Part shown: positions 42,560 through 50,027 of the stretch, piece by piece | Position numbering within the stretch: the first letter of the stretch is position 1 | Layout: the number at the start of each line of letters is the position of its first letter | Source of the DNA: Niveispirillum sp048066115 | GTDB taxonomy: Bacteria; Pseudomonadota; Alphaproteobacteria; Azospirillales; Azospirillaceae | DNA length: 64,000 bases | NCBI RefSeq assembly: GCF_048066115.1 | Contig: NZ_JBLTYX010000013.1 | Span: forward strand, 62,001 to 126,000 | Reading direction: 5' to 3' | Position numbers and translations under genes: made by a program | The notes under the pieces: generated by a model | Database searches by the model: none | The model's input: the letters and a program-made list of their open reading frames with translations, nothing else | What the model was told of the DNA's origin: nothing

Positions 42560-43774
42560 TCACTCCGCCCTGGCGGCGATGCCGCGCCGCGCCGCATGGC
42601 CTTCGATGAAGCCCCTGGCCACCTGATAGAATTCCGGCACGTCCAGCAGGAAGGCGTCGTGACCCTTGTCGGTCTCCACCTCCACGAAGCTGACATTGGC
42701 CGCAACGGCGTTCAGCGCATGGACGACGGCCCGGCTTTCGGGTGTGGGGAACAGCCAGTCGCTGGAGAAGCTGATGACGCAGAATTTCACCGGCGTGCCG
42801 GCTGGGCGCCCGTCGGGTCCGGTGACGCGGAAGGCATTGGCCAGCACCCCGCCATGGTCGGCCGCCAGATCGAAATAATCCATGGCGCGGGTGATATAGA
42901 GGTAGGAGTTGGCGTCGAATCGCTCGACAAAGCTGATCCCCTGGTAGCGCAGATAGCTTTCCACCTGGAAATCCGCGTCGAAGCCGAAGGTGATCGACTT
43001 GCGGTCCTGCAAATTGCGGCCGAATTTGCGGTGCAGGGCCGGTTCGGACAGGTAAGTGATGTGCGCGGCCATGCGCGCCACCGACAGGCCCTTGGTGGGC
43101 CGCGTGTCCTGGTTCAGGTAATCGCCCTGGCGCCAGTCGGGATCGGCCATGATCGCCTGACGCCCCACCTCATGAAAGGCGATGTTCTGGGCGCTGTGCC
43201 GGGCGGCCGTGGCGATGGGCAGGCAGCAATAGACCTTGTCCGGATAGGAGACGGCCCATTGCAGCACCTGCATCCCGCCCATCGATCCGCCGATGACGCA
43301 GAACAGTTGGTCGATGCCGAAACTGTCCACCAGCAGCTTCTGGGCCCGCACCATGTCGGCGATGGTGATGACGGGGAAGTTCAGGGCCCAGGGCTTGCCC
43401 GTCTGTGGATCAATCTCCTTCGGCCCCTCGCTGCCCATGCAGCCGCCGATGACGTTGGAGCAGATGACGAAGAACCGGTCGGTATCCACGGGCCGGCCGG
43501 GGCCGATCATCAGGTTCCACCAGCCCGGCTTGCCGGTCACCGGATGCTGTTCGGCCACATACTGGTCGCCGGTCAACGCATGGCAGACCAGCACGGCGTT
43601 GGACCGGTCGGCATTCAGCCTGCCATAGGTGCGATATGCCAGGCGGAAGCCGGACAGCGTGCCGCCGCCATCCAGTTCCAGCGGCTGTTCCGTGCCCAGG
43701 CGCAGAAACCCCGCCCGGCTGGAACTGGCGGCTTCGCTGGTATCCTGGCTGTGCGTATCGAATGCCGCGGTCAT
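42560..43774 (-). CDS. metX: Homoserine O-acyltransferase (MetX)
   Basis: 404 residues, an alpha/beta hydrolase. VIGGSMGGMQVLQW holds the nucleophile serine, and VETDKGHDAFLLDVPEF the histidine of the triad. SNAVLVCHALTGDQYVAE and NVIGGCMGSEGPKEIDPQTG are conserved in MetX. The enzyme acylates homoserine with acetyl-CoA or succinyl-CoA in methionine synthesis; which acyl donor is used cannot be read reliably here. It is followed by metW and is divergent from the chorismate mutase gene. A good sigma-70 promoter lies upstream at 43850-43878. Confidence 0.95.
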   Translation of the reverse strand: MTAAFDTHSQDTSEAASSSRAGFLRLGTEQPLELDGGGTLSGFRLAYRTYGRLNADRSNAVLVCHALTGDQYVAEQHPVTGKPGWWNLMIGPGRPVDTDRFFVICSNVIGGCMGSEGPKEIDPQTGKPWALNFPVITIADMVRAQKLLVDSFGIDQLFCVIGGSMGGMQVLQWAVSYPDKVYCCLPIATAARHSAQNIAFHEVGRQAIMADPDWRQGDYLNQDTRPTKGLSVARMAAHITYLSEPALHRKFGRNLQDRKSITFGFDADFQVESYLRYQGISFVERFDANSYLYITRAMDYFDLAADHGGVLANAFRVTGPDGRPAGTPVKFCVISFSSDWLFPTPESRAVVHALNAVAANVSFVEVETDKGHDAFLLDVPEFYQVARGFIEGHAARRGIAARAE

Positions 43775-43849
43775 GCTTGCCGATTATCCCGTCAGGTCGT
43801 GCGACCCGGTATGGCGGACCGTTGCGGGCCTGCCCTTGCTGGGGGACAA

Positions 43850-43878
43850 CAGCTATGAAGGGGGCCGACGGGTGTCAA
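43850..43878 (-). promoter_or_regulatory. Sigma-70-type promoter of metX-metW
   Basis: TTGACA (43878-43873) and TAGCTG (43855-43850) on the minus strand, with a 17-base spacer, about 75 bases before the metX start. The -35 is perfect, the -10 is weak. I saw no SAM riboswitch in the leader. Confidence 0.45.
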
Positions 43879-43886
43879 TGTTTTCT

Positions 43887-43916
43887 TTGATTTCGGGGGG
43901 GCATCCCGCCTAATAC
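43887..43916 (+). promoter_or_regulatory. Candidate promoter of chorismate mutase gene
   Basis: TTGATT (43887-43892) and TAATAC (43911-43916) with an 18-base spacer, about 33 bases before the ATG. It is back-to-back with the metX promoter. Confidence 0.4.
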
Positions 43917-43948
43917 TATCCGCCCCGAAGGACCCGAGCCCGGCCCTC

Positions 43949-44815
43949 ATGCCCACCAAACCGACTTTGGACGATTTGCGCCGCCAGATCGATACGATCG
44001 ATGCGGAGATCCATACGCTGCTGATGCGCCGTGCGCAGGTGGTGGAGGAGGTGGCCAAGGTCAAACCGGCCGGCCGCCCCTATATCCGCCCCGGTCGCGA
44101 GGCGGAGATCGTCCGCAATCTGGTGGAACGGCATAGCGGCGCCTTCCCGGTCGATGCCGTCGTCCGCATGTGGCGCGAGATGATCGCGGCCCTGACCCGT
44201 ATCCAGGGCCCGCTGGCCGTGGCCGTCGTCTGTCCGGGAGAGGCGATCAGCCCGCTCTGGGACAATGCGCGCGACCATTTCGGATCGACCACCCCGACCT
44301 TCCCGGTGAACACGCCGATGGCGGCCTTGCGTGCCGTGTCGGAGGGTTCCGCCACCCTGGCCGTCGTTCCCTGGCCGGAGGAGGATGATAACGACCCCTG
44401 GTGGCGCTACATCCTGTCGCCCGATCCCAAGACGCCGCGCATTATCGCCCGCCTGCCCTTCCTGCGTACCGAGGGGCAGAGCGTGGGGCGGGAGGGCGGT
44501 GACGCCCTGGTCCTGGCTGCCGTGCCCATGGAAGCCACCGGCGATGATCGCACCCTGCTGGCCGTGGAGGTGACGCAGGATGTCAGCCGCGGCCGGTTGA
44601 AGGATGTGCTGGAAGGGTCCGGCTTCGCCACCCTGCAGTTGCGCACCCACCATCTGCCCGGCGGCGGCGGTGCCGTGCATCTGGTGGAGGTGGAGGGCTT
44701 CGTGCCGCTGGACGATCCGCGTCTGGCCGCATCGCTGCAGCGCCTGGGCGACAGCGCCTCCAGCGTGCTGCCGATCGGTGCCTATGCCACGCCGGTGACC
44801 CTGCCCAAGGGCTGA
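43949..44815 (+). CDS. Chorismate mutase with divergent prephenate-dehydratase/ACT-like tail
   Basis: 288 residues. Residues about 5-90 are an AroQ chorismate mutase (LDDLRRQIDTIDAEIHTLLMRRAQVVEEVAKVK, then YIRPGREAEIVRN), converting chorismate to prephenate. The rest looks like a decayed PheA: LAVVPWPEE resembles the dehydratase segment, but the catalytic T-R-F motif is not visible. The C-terminus (VHLVEVEGFVPLDDPRLAASLQRL, ending VLPIGAY) follows an ACT domain. It probably works as chorismate mutase with a regulatory tail rather than as a bifunctional P-protein. It is divergent from metX, a neighbourhood known in Rhodospirillales. Confidence 0.85.
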   Translation: MPTKPTLDDLRRQIDTIDAEIHTLLMRRAQVVEEVAKVKPAGRPYIRPGREAEIVRNLVERHSGAFPVDAVVRMWREMIAALTRIQGPLAVAVVCPGEAISPLWDNARDHFGSTTPTFPVNTPMAALRAVSEGSATLAVVPWPEEDDNDPWWRYILSPDPKTPRIIARLPFLRTEGQSVGREGGDALVLAAVPMEATGDDRTLLAVEVTQDVSRGRLKDVLEGSGFATLQLRTHHLPGGGGAVHLVEVEGFVPLDDPRLAASLQRLGDSASSVLPIGAYATPVTLPKG

Positions 44816-44937
44816 CATCGGTTGGAGGCGTCGCCGGTCGACCCGGCATTGACGCCCCTCCCATGGCCCCATACGCTTCCCGGCAAACAACAAGGCGGGC
44901 GGGAGCAACCCGGTTCCGCCAGGGAACAGGGTCCATC

Positions 44938-45372
44938 ATGAATGAGAAGATGAAGCGGCTGCTGCTGCATCCGCCCGTGCGCGTGGGTGAGGATGTGGCG
45001 CTACTGGTGCTGCGCCTGATGGTCGGGGCGTTCCTGGTCTGGGGCGTGGCCGACAATATCCTGTCGGCGGAACGCATGGAGGAATTCGTCCGGTTCCTGG
45101 AAAAGTTCGGCTTCCCCCTGCCGGAGCTGATGGCGCGCCTGTCGGTCTATGCGCAGTTCCTGTGCGGGCTGGGCTTCATGCTGGGGCTGTCCACGCGCTG
45201 GGCCGCCATCCTCTGCATCGTGAATTTCATCGTGGCCATTGTGATGGTCGATCATGTGCTGGGGATCAGGGGCATGTTCCCCAGCGCCTGCCTGATCGCC
45301 ATCGGCCTGCTGCTGCTGGCCCGCGGGCCGGGGCGGTACGGGCTGGACGGGGTGATCGCCGGCCGGGGCTGA
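44938..45372 (+). CDS. DoxX family membrane protein
   Basis: 144 residues from the ATG at 44938 (GGGAACAGGG upstream); the frame is open further but not convincing. Four membrane segments, with LRLMVGAFLVWGVADNI and FGFPLPELMARLSVYAQFLCGLGFMLG matching the DoxX core (F-P-x-P ... E-x-x-x-G). DoxX proteins are small integral membrane proteins linked to thiol stress or quinol oxidation in different bacteria; the role here is not predictable. It is 122 bases after the chorismate mutase gene and converges with the LigB-type gene. Confidence 0.82.
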   Translation: MNEKMKRLLLHPPVRVGEDVALLVLRLMVGAFLVWGVADNILSAERMEEFVRFLEKFGFPLPELMARLSVYAQFLCGLGFMLGLSTRWAAILCIVNFIVAIVMVDHVLGIRGMFPSACLIAIGLLLLARGPGRYGLDGVIAGRG

Positions 45373-45391
45373 CCCGACCGACATTGTTCCC

Positions 45392-46177
45392 TCAAGCGAA
45401 CGCGAAGGCATCCATGGCCAGAATGGCACGGTCGGTACTGCTGTGCAGCAGCCGGGCCGGCTTGCCCGGCGTGCCGGTGCCCAGGGCGGTGTAGAGCGGC
45501 CAGAGATGCTCGGGCGTGGGATGGTTGCGCTTGGCTTCCGGTGCCAGCCTCTCCCAGGCCAGCAGATCGTCATACCGGCCCTCCAGCAGCGCCTGGCGCA
45601 TCCAGTCGGCAAACACCGTCACCCAGGCGGGCGAGGGCGCTGCCGGGTCCTGGCCGCGGAATTCATAAAGGTTGTGGCTGAAGCTGCCCGACCCCAGCAC
45701 CAATACCCCTTCATCGCGCAGGGGACGCAGGGCCGCACCCACCGCCGCATGGTGCGCGGCATCCAGTTGCGGCTGCACCGACAGCTGGGTGACGGGAATG
45801 TCGGCTGCCGGCCAGGCCAGAGACAGGGGCGTCCAGGCGCCATGGTCCAGGCCGCGTTCGCCGCTATAGGCCACTTCCAAACCTGCCTGGGCCAGCAGGG
45901 CGCCGGCACGTTCCGCCAGGGCCGGCGCGCCGGGGGCGGGGTACTGCATGGCGAACAGGGCGGGCGGGAAGCCCCGGAAGTCGTGGATGGTCCTGGGCTG
46001 GGCCGCCAGCGACAAGGCGGGCCGTGGCGTCTCCCAATGGGCGGAGACGGCCAGGATGGCCGTGGGACGCTCCAAGAGGCCGGAAAGCCCCTTCAGGAAG
46101 CGATGGGCGGGGGCGTCGGGCTCCAGCGCCAGCATGGGGGAGCCGTGGGAGATGAAGATACCGGGCAAGGGTGCCAT
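45392..46177 (-). CDS. Class III extradiol ring-cleavage dioxygenase (DODA type)
   Basis: 261 residues from the ATG at 46177; the frame extends upstream only through repeat DNA. LPGIFISHGSPMLALE carries the first iron-ligand histidine, HWETPRP the second, GLDHGAWTPLSLAWP the third region and GSGSFSHNLYEF the fourth, as in the LigB/4,5-DOPA dioxygenase family. Enzymes of this group open catechol rings using Fe(II) or Zn(II); the natural substrate in bacteria is usually unknown (YgiD is the E. coli member). It is monocistronic and converges with the DoxX gene. Confidence 0.9.
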   Translation of the reverse strand: MAPLPGIFISHGSPMLALEPDAPAHRFLKGLSGLLERPTAILAVSAHWETPRPALSLAAQPRTIHDFRGFPPALFAMQYPAPGAPALAERAGALLAQAGLEVAYSGERGLDHGAWTPLSLAWPAADIPVTQLSVQPQLDAAHHAAVGAALRPLRDEGVLVLGSGSFSHNLYEFRGQDPAAPSPAWVTVFADWMRQALLEGRYDDLLAWERLAPEAKRNHPTPEHLWPLYTALGTGTPGKPARLLHSSTDRAILAMDAFAFA

Positions 46178-46270
46178 GGCGGATGCCGATCTCGCGGTTG
46201 CGAAGGAACAAGGCTTCCAGATGGGCATGCGGCCCGGTGATAGAAAGTCCCCAAGCGGCGAAAGCCCTTT

Positions 46271-46347
46271 CGGCGGCAACCGCCGCCGCGCGCCGCGTGG
46301 CGCGTAAGCCAAGCCGACGGATGTCGGCGCCCGGCTTCTCGAGGGAA
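46271..46347 (-). repeat. Three-hairpin intergenic repeat, copy 3
   Basis: Minus orientation, from 46347 downward: flank CCCTCGAGAAGCCGGGC; hairpin I GCCGAC-ATCC-GTCGGC (46328-46313, perfect); linker TTGGCTTAC; hairpin II GCGCC-ACGC-GGCGC (46303-46290, perfect); hairpin III CGGCGGC-GGTT-GCCGCCG (46288-46271, perfect). It lies between the tRNA-Ile terminator and the dioxygenase gene. Confidence 0.88.
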
Positions 46348-46358
46348 CAGAAAAATGC

Positions 46359-46386
46359 AAAAGGCCGGCTGAAAAGCCGGCCTTTT
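46359..46386 (-). terminator. Terminator of tRNA-Ile
   Basis: AAAAGGCCGGCT-GAAA-AGCCGGCCTTTT, a perfect 12-base stem with a GAAA (TTTC on the minus strand) loop, 18 bases after the tRNA on the minus strand and followed by further T-runs. Confidence 0.9.
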
Positions 46387-46403
46387 AGCGCATCAAGAGG
46401 GGA

Positions 46404-46479
46404 TGGTGGGCGCGGGTGGAATCGAACCACCGACCTCTCGCTTATCAGGCGAGTGCTCTAACCCCTGAGCTACGCGCCC
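46404..46479 (-). tRNA. tRNA-Ile (anticodon GAU)
   Basis: 76 bases with encoded CCA. The acceptor stem is GGGCGCG/CGCGCCC, the discriminator A; the anticodon stem CTCGC/GCGAG encloses the loop CTGATAA, giving anticodon GAT. The T-loop is GTTCGATTC. No rRNA genes lie nearby, although tRNA-Ile(GAU) usually sits in rRNA spacers. It has its own promoter and terminator. Confidence 0.97.
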
Positions 46480-46494
46480 CTCTTGTGGAGCGCG

Positions 46495-46523
46495 GTGATA
46501 GAGGGGTGCGGGCCGGGTGTCAA
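46495..46523 (-). promoter_or_regulatory. Sigma-70 promoter of tRNA-Ile
   Basis: TTGACA (46523-46518) and TATCAC (46500-46495) on the minus strand with a 17-base spacer, 16 bases before the tRNA 5' end. This is the clearest promoter in the window and argues against the histidine kinase starting at 46483. Confidence 0.75.
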
Positions 46524-46722
46524 GCGCTTTCGTTCCAAAAAAATCATCGCCGCGTATGTGGCCTTGGCGGCCATGGGATTCCACACCGGCCGCCGGGGCT
46601 GTCGCGTTGCCCGCCCCAGCACTTTGGTGATAACACTGTCAGCAGGACGGGGAACAAGGCCAGGCCCTTGCAGGCCAAGCATTTCAGGCACCCCGGCTTT
46701 CTGGCGGACAAAGGCGGGGCAG

Positions 46723-48696
46723 GTGGCTTTCAAGCGGTGGCGGACGGTGCTGGCAGAGGCGGCGCATGCGGATCGCATGCTGGTGCTTGCCCTGCTGGCC
46801 GGCGTCGTCCTGGGGGGTGTGCTGCTCTGGTCGCATGCCAGCGACCGCGTCCGCGCCTTTGAAACAGCGCTGGGCGGGCAGATTCGCACCCGCGCCGGCG
46901 CGCTGGATATGCAGATGCGGGTCGCAGTCGGGCATCTGGAGGCGCTGCGCCAGCGGGCGGAGTTCTTCTATGCCGAATATCCCGCCCCCGAGGATGTGCC
47001 CGCCAGCAGCCTGCTGACCGCCTTCCTGGCCAGCAATACCCGCAACGACCGGTTGTTGGGCTATTCCCTGGACCGGCTGCCCCCACCCTATCTGGTGGAC
47101 CAGATCGGCAATGTCGTGGCCCTGCCGCTGGCGGCGCTGGGCACGGACACGCACCTGTCGCGTCCCGACGATGCCGGCTGGCGGCAGGAGGCGGCGATGG
47201 CGGTGCAACTGCTGCCATTGATGGCCGTGACGCAGAAGGTGGTGCCGGAGACGCGGCGCCTGATCTATGCCTCGCTGTCGGGCATGGTGGCCGTCCATCC
47301 GTGGGTGGAGAGCGGGCAGGCGGATCTGCTGCCCCAGGCCGGGACCCTGCCGGCCTTCGTCAATGCCGCTCCCGCCGTCAATCCCGAGGGCAAGCCGGTC
47401 TGGACCCTGGTGGGGCCGGTGGGTGACCTGCCGGCCAGCGCCATGCTGGCCCTGCCTTTGACGCTCCAGGGCCGCTATGCGGGGGCCATCGCCATCGATA
47501 TGCCCATCACCGGCCTGCGCAGCGTGCTGGGGGCGGTGACGCGCACCAGTTCCATGCTGCTGCTGGTGGATGCCAAGGGCGACGTCATCACCGGCAGCAG
47601 CCAGCGCTCCGATCAGCCCCTGCCGCGCAACATCGCCGACCTGTTTCCTGACGGCCAGGTGGCGGACGGCACGCTGAGCCATGGCATCCTCGGCAACCAT
47701 GTCGTCGCCATACCGCTGAAACAGGCGCCATGGCGCGTCGTCTATATCGCGCCGTCCGGTGCCTCGCTGCTGCCCATCCTGACCGATATGCTGATCTCCG
47801 TGGCGGGCTTCCTGGCGGCGGTGCTGGTGGTGGTGTTCGTGGCGCGGCGCCTGATGCTGCGGGCGCTGGCCGTGCGCGACACGGCAGCCCTGGCGGAGCG
47901 GGAGGCCCGCGACGCGGCGGAGAAGGCGCTGACCGACCTGCGCGCCGCCCATGACGAGCTGGATTTCCTCAATCGGGAGAAGACCCGCTTCTTCTCCCTG
48001 ATCTCCCACGATCTGCGCGGGCCGTTCAATTCCATGCTGGGCATGACCCAGGAACTGGCCGATCACGCGCCGAAGATGAAGCCGGACGAGGTGGCGGATT
48101 TCGCCCGCTCCGTGCATGAAATGGCGCGCAAGGTGTTCGAACTGCTTGAAAACCTGCTGCAATGGTCGCGGGTGCAGATGTCGGGCACGCCCTTCGCGCC
48201 GGCCATCTTCCCCATGCGCGAGGTGGTGAGCGATGCCATCCGCGACGTGGCCTCGGCTGCCCAGGGCAAGGAGATCACCATCCTGGATGCCGTCGGCGAC
48301 CGCTGGGTCCTGGCCGACCGGACCATGATCCTGGCGGTGCTGCGCAATCTGCTGATGAATGCGGTGAAGTTCAGCCACCAGGGTGGTGTCGTGCATGTCA
48401 CCAGCCGGGCGCTGGGCGACAGGCTGGAAGTGGCGGTGACCGATAAGGGCGTGGGCATGGAGCCCGCACAGTTGGACCTTGCCCTGCGCGGCGGGCCCAA
48501 GGCCAGCCGGCCGGGCACGCAGGGCGAAACCGGTACCGGCCTGGGCCTGACCCTGGTGCGCGATCTGGTGCTGCGCCATGGCGGCGAACTGAAGCTGGAA
48601 AGCACGCCTGGCCGCGGAACCATCGCCAGCTTCACGGTGCCGCTGTCCACCGACCCGGCCGAAACCCGCCGCCTGATGTCACGGGCGGCGGATTGA
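46723..48696 (+). CDS. Membrane sensor histidine kinase
   Basis: 657 residues from the GTG at 46723 (AAGGCGGGG upstream). The frame is open to 46483, but that part overlaps the tRNA promoter. TM1 is at about residues 18-36 and TM2 at about 350-375; between them is a periplasmic sensor of about 310 residues resembling a double-Cache domain (LLLVDAKGDVITGSS). The H-box is FFSLISHDLRGPFNSM with His429; then N-box NLLMNAVKFS and G-boxes VTDKGVGM and GTGLGLTLVRDLV. No receiver domain and no adjacent response regulator, so it is an orphan kinase. The signal is unknown. Confidence 0.9.
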   Translation: MAFKRWRTVLAEAAHADRMLVLALLAGVVLGGVLLWSHASDRVRAFETALGGQIRTRAGALDMQMRVAVGHLEALRQRAEFFYAEYPAPEDVPASSLLTAFLASNTRNDRLLGYSLDRLPPPYLVDQIGNVVALPLAALGTDTHLSRPDDAGWRQEAAMAVQLLPLMAVTQKVVPETRRLIYASLSGMVAVHPWVESGQADLLPQAGTLPAFVNAAPAVNPEGKPVWTLVGPVGDLPASAMLALPLTLQGRYAGAIAIDMPITGLRSVLGAVTRTSSMLLLVDAKGDVITGSSQRSDQPLPRNIADLFPDGQVADGTLSHGILGNHVVAIPLKQAPWRVVYIAPSGASLLPILTDMLISVAGFLAAVLVVVFVARRLMLRALAVRDTAALAEREARDAAEKALTDLRAAHDELDFLNREKTRFFSLISHDLRGPFNSMLGMTQELADHAPKMKPDEVADFARSVHEMARKVFELLENLLQWSRVQMSGTPFAPAIFPMREVVSDAIRDVASAAQGKEITILDAVGDRWVLADRTMILAVLRNLLMNAVKFSHQGGVVHVTSRALGDRLEVAVTDKGVGMEPAQLDLALRGGPKASRPGTQGETGTGLGLTLVRDLVLRHGGELKLESTPGRGTIASFTVPLSTDPAETRRLMSRAAD

Positions 48697-48724
48697 GGGC
48701 GTTTCCAGGCGAATATGAAAATGT

Positions 48725-48745
48725 CCTCCCCCATCAAAGGGGAGG
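48725..48745. terminator. Hairpin between kinase and HRDC genes
   Basis: CCTCCCC and GGGGAGG form a 7-base perfect stem around a 7-base loop, between two convergent genes. There is no T-run, so terminator activity is uncertain. Confidence 0.4.
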
Positions 48746-48774
48746 GCGGAAACTCATGACCACGGAGAATGCCC

Positions 48775-49191
48775 TTAACCCGTCAGTTCTTCCATGGTCT
48801 GACGGACGACGGCGACGATGGCGGCGCCATGCTTCTGGGTGTTCTCGCCCAGGCTGGAGGCGATGACGGACAGTTCCACCTCCGTCGTGGGGGCGAAGCG
48901 TGCCACCTCGGCCAGCAGATGATTGCTGATCACCTCGTCACGCCCGATGCCCTGGGTACGGGCCACGTCACCGCGCCAGGCGTTCAGCGCCTCCTGGATG
49001 GCCGATTCGATCTGCGCCTGCTCTTCCCGCCGGCGCAGGTCGCGGAAATGGACCATGACCCGCCAGCCACCCTCGGCATAGGCCGTGTCGATCCGTTCCA
49101 CCTCCACCGTGCGCAGGAAATTGGCGATGCGCAGCTCATCCTCCTCGGCGGCGGCGTCCCGGATGGAGAAGGTGCGAAGCTCGAGATTCAT
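48775..49191 (-). CDS. Stand-alone HRDC domain protein
   Basis: 138 residues from the ATG at 49191 (a GTG at 49200 is possible). The N-terminal 60 residues (LELRTFSIRDA, IANFLRTVEVERIDTAY, WRVMVHFRD) form a short beta domain. The C-terminal 75 are an HRDC fold: LNAWRGDVARTQGIGRDEVISNHLLAEVA, then P-T-T-x-x-E-L and the K-H-G near the end. HRDC domains bind nucleic acid in RecQ and RNase D, but no helicase or nuclease domain is present here. The function is unknown; a nucleic-acid-binding accessory role is a guess. Confidence 0.8.
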   Translation of the reverse strand: MNLELRTFSIRDAAAEEDELRIANFLRTVEVERIDTAYAEGGWRVMVHFRDLRRREEQAQIESAIQEALNAWRGDVARTQGIGRDEVISNHLLAEVARFAPTTEVELSVIASSLGENTQKHGAAIVAVVRQTMEELTG

Positions 49192-49313
49192 GGTGCCCAC
49201 CGCCGCTGTTGACCCGATATCCGCCCCGGCCCATGCCCGTCAGGGCCGGAAGCCCTTGTGAACATACTATAACCTGCCGGGGCGCTACGGGTACTCTCTT
49301 CCGTATATTACGC

Positions 49314-49336
49314 TCCCTCGAGAAGCCGGGCGCTGG
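49314..49336 (+). repeat. Three-hairpin repeat, truncated copy 6
   Basis: Plus orientation. Only the left flank is present, TCCCTCGAGAAGCCGGGCGC followed by TGG; the hairpins are absent. It matches the subtype of copies 1 and 3 and ends where hairpin I would begin. Confidence 0.6.
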
Positions 49337-49355
49337 CACAAGGTGGGAAAATCCC

Positions 49356-49547
49356 TCAATCCTCCTGGAAAATCGCCTCGATCGGCTGACCGAACAACCG
49401 GGCGATGGCGAATGCCAAAGGCAGGCTGGGATCGTAGCGACCGTTTTCCAAGGCGTTCACCGTCTGGCGCGATACGGACAGCTTGTCGGCCAGATCGCCC
49501 TGGGACCAGCCGCGTTCGGCGCGAAGGTCCTTCAACCGGTTCTTCAT
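49356..49547 (-). CDS. Xre family transcriptional regulator
   Basis: 63 residues, nothing but a helix-turn-helix: MKNRLKDLRAERGWSQGDLA, then LSVSRQTVNALENGRYDPSL with the recognition helix, and LAFAIARLFGQPIEAIFQ. Such minimal Cro/C1-type proteins (YozG/AF1793-like) typically dimerise and repress their own operon. It follows the membrane-protein gene by 10 bases, and two related 18-base palindromes upstream of that gene are the likely operators. Confidence 0.9.
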   Translation of the reverse strand: MKNRLKDLRAERGWSQGDLADKLSVSRQTVNALENGRYDPSLPLAFAIARLFGQPIEAIFQED

Positions 49548-49557
49548 GGCCGCCCCC

Positions 49558-49938
49558 TCAGCGATAGCGGCGGCAGGCCAGCATGTAGCCCAGCACCCAC
49601 AGGACGTTCATCAGCGGCAGCACGGCGAACATCGACAGCCGGGGCAGCCCCTGCCCCTCCAGGAAGCCGTAGGAGAAGGTGATCAGCGCCGTCATGGTGA
49701 AGCCGAAGGCCAGTCCCTCGAACTGCATGCGGCGCTGCATCTCATCCAGGCTGCGGATATGGCGCATGATCACCCAGACCGTGGCGATGCCGGGCAGCAT
49801 GGGCAGCAGAGCCGCCGGGATCAGCAGCACATCGGGAATCCAGCCCCATTGTTCGGCCTTGTTCACCGCCACCAGCACCAGCGCATAGGCCGTCAGGCTG
49901 GCCAGCAATTCCATCACATAGCGTCGTGCGTTACCCAT
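49558..49938 (-). CDS. Four-helix membrane protein of Xre cassette
   Basis: 126 residues from the ATG at 49938 (the frame allows 49950 or 49941; GGGGGA lies just before). Four hydrophobic helices (about 7-24, 31-53, 71-90, 98-118) joined by a short basic loop with LDEMQRRMQFEGLAFGF. Membrane proteins of this type are often paired with a small Xre regulator; no function is established. It is the first gene of the two-gene cassette, whose promoter overlaps the 34-base palindrome at 49944-49977, which in turn touches the start codon. Confidence 0.8.
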   Translation of the reverse strand: MGNARRYVMELLASLTAYALVLVAVNKAEQWGWIPDVLLIPAALLPMLPGIATVWVIMRHIRSLDEMQRRMQFEGLAFGFTMTALITFSYGFLEGQGLPRLSMFAVLPLMNVLWVLGYMLACRRYR

Positions 49939-49943
49939 CATTT

Positions 49944-49977
49944 CCCCCATATGTAAAGCATGCTTTACATATGGGGG
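49944..49977. promoter_or_regulatory. Perfect 34-base palindrome, Xre operator 1
   Basis: The 34 bases are identical to their reverse complement, with core TGTAAAGCATGCTTTACA (49952-49969) flanked by CCCCCATA/TATGGGGG. A TTGACA (49997-49992, minus strand) lies upstream and the -10 would fall within the palindrome, so binding would block transcription of the membrane protein/Xre cassette. Confidence 0.7.
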
Positions 49978-50009
49978 ATGGCAGGTCGATCTGTCAAGTT
50001 CACTTTACA

Positions 50010-50027
50010 TGGAAAGCAAACTTTCCA
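50010..50027. promoter_or_regulatory. Xre operator 2
   Basis: TGGAAAGCAAACTTTCCA, an 18-base near-perfect inverted repeat sharing the TGnAAAGC...CTTTnCA pattern with operator 1. Their centres are 58 bases apart. It directly abuts the stop codon of the acylase gene. Confidence 0.6.

Noticed and set aside
43775..43948. SAM-II or SAH riboswitch upstream of metX.
   Set aside because: The leader lacks the conserved SAM-II pseudoknot signature (such as GCTAAA) and I see no SAH-type core.
46404..46479. rRNA operon remnant around tRNA-Ile(GAU).
   Set aside because: No 16S, 23S or 5S sequence is present on either side; the tRNA has its own promoter and terminator.
46483..46722. Upstream extension of the histidine kinase to 46483.
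   Set aside because: It overlaps the tRNA-Ile promoter (TTGACA/TATCAC) and has no membrane or sensor content; the GTG at 46723 has a ribosome-binding site and leads straight into TM1.
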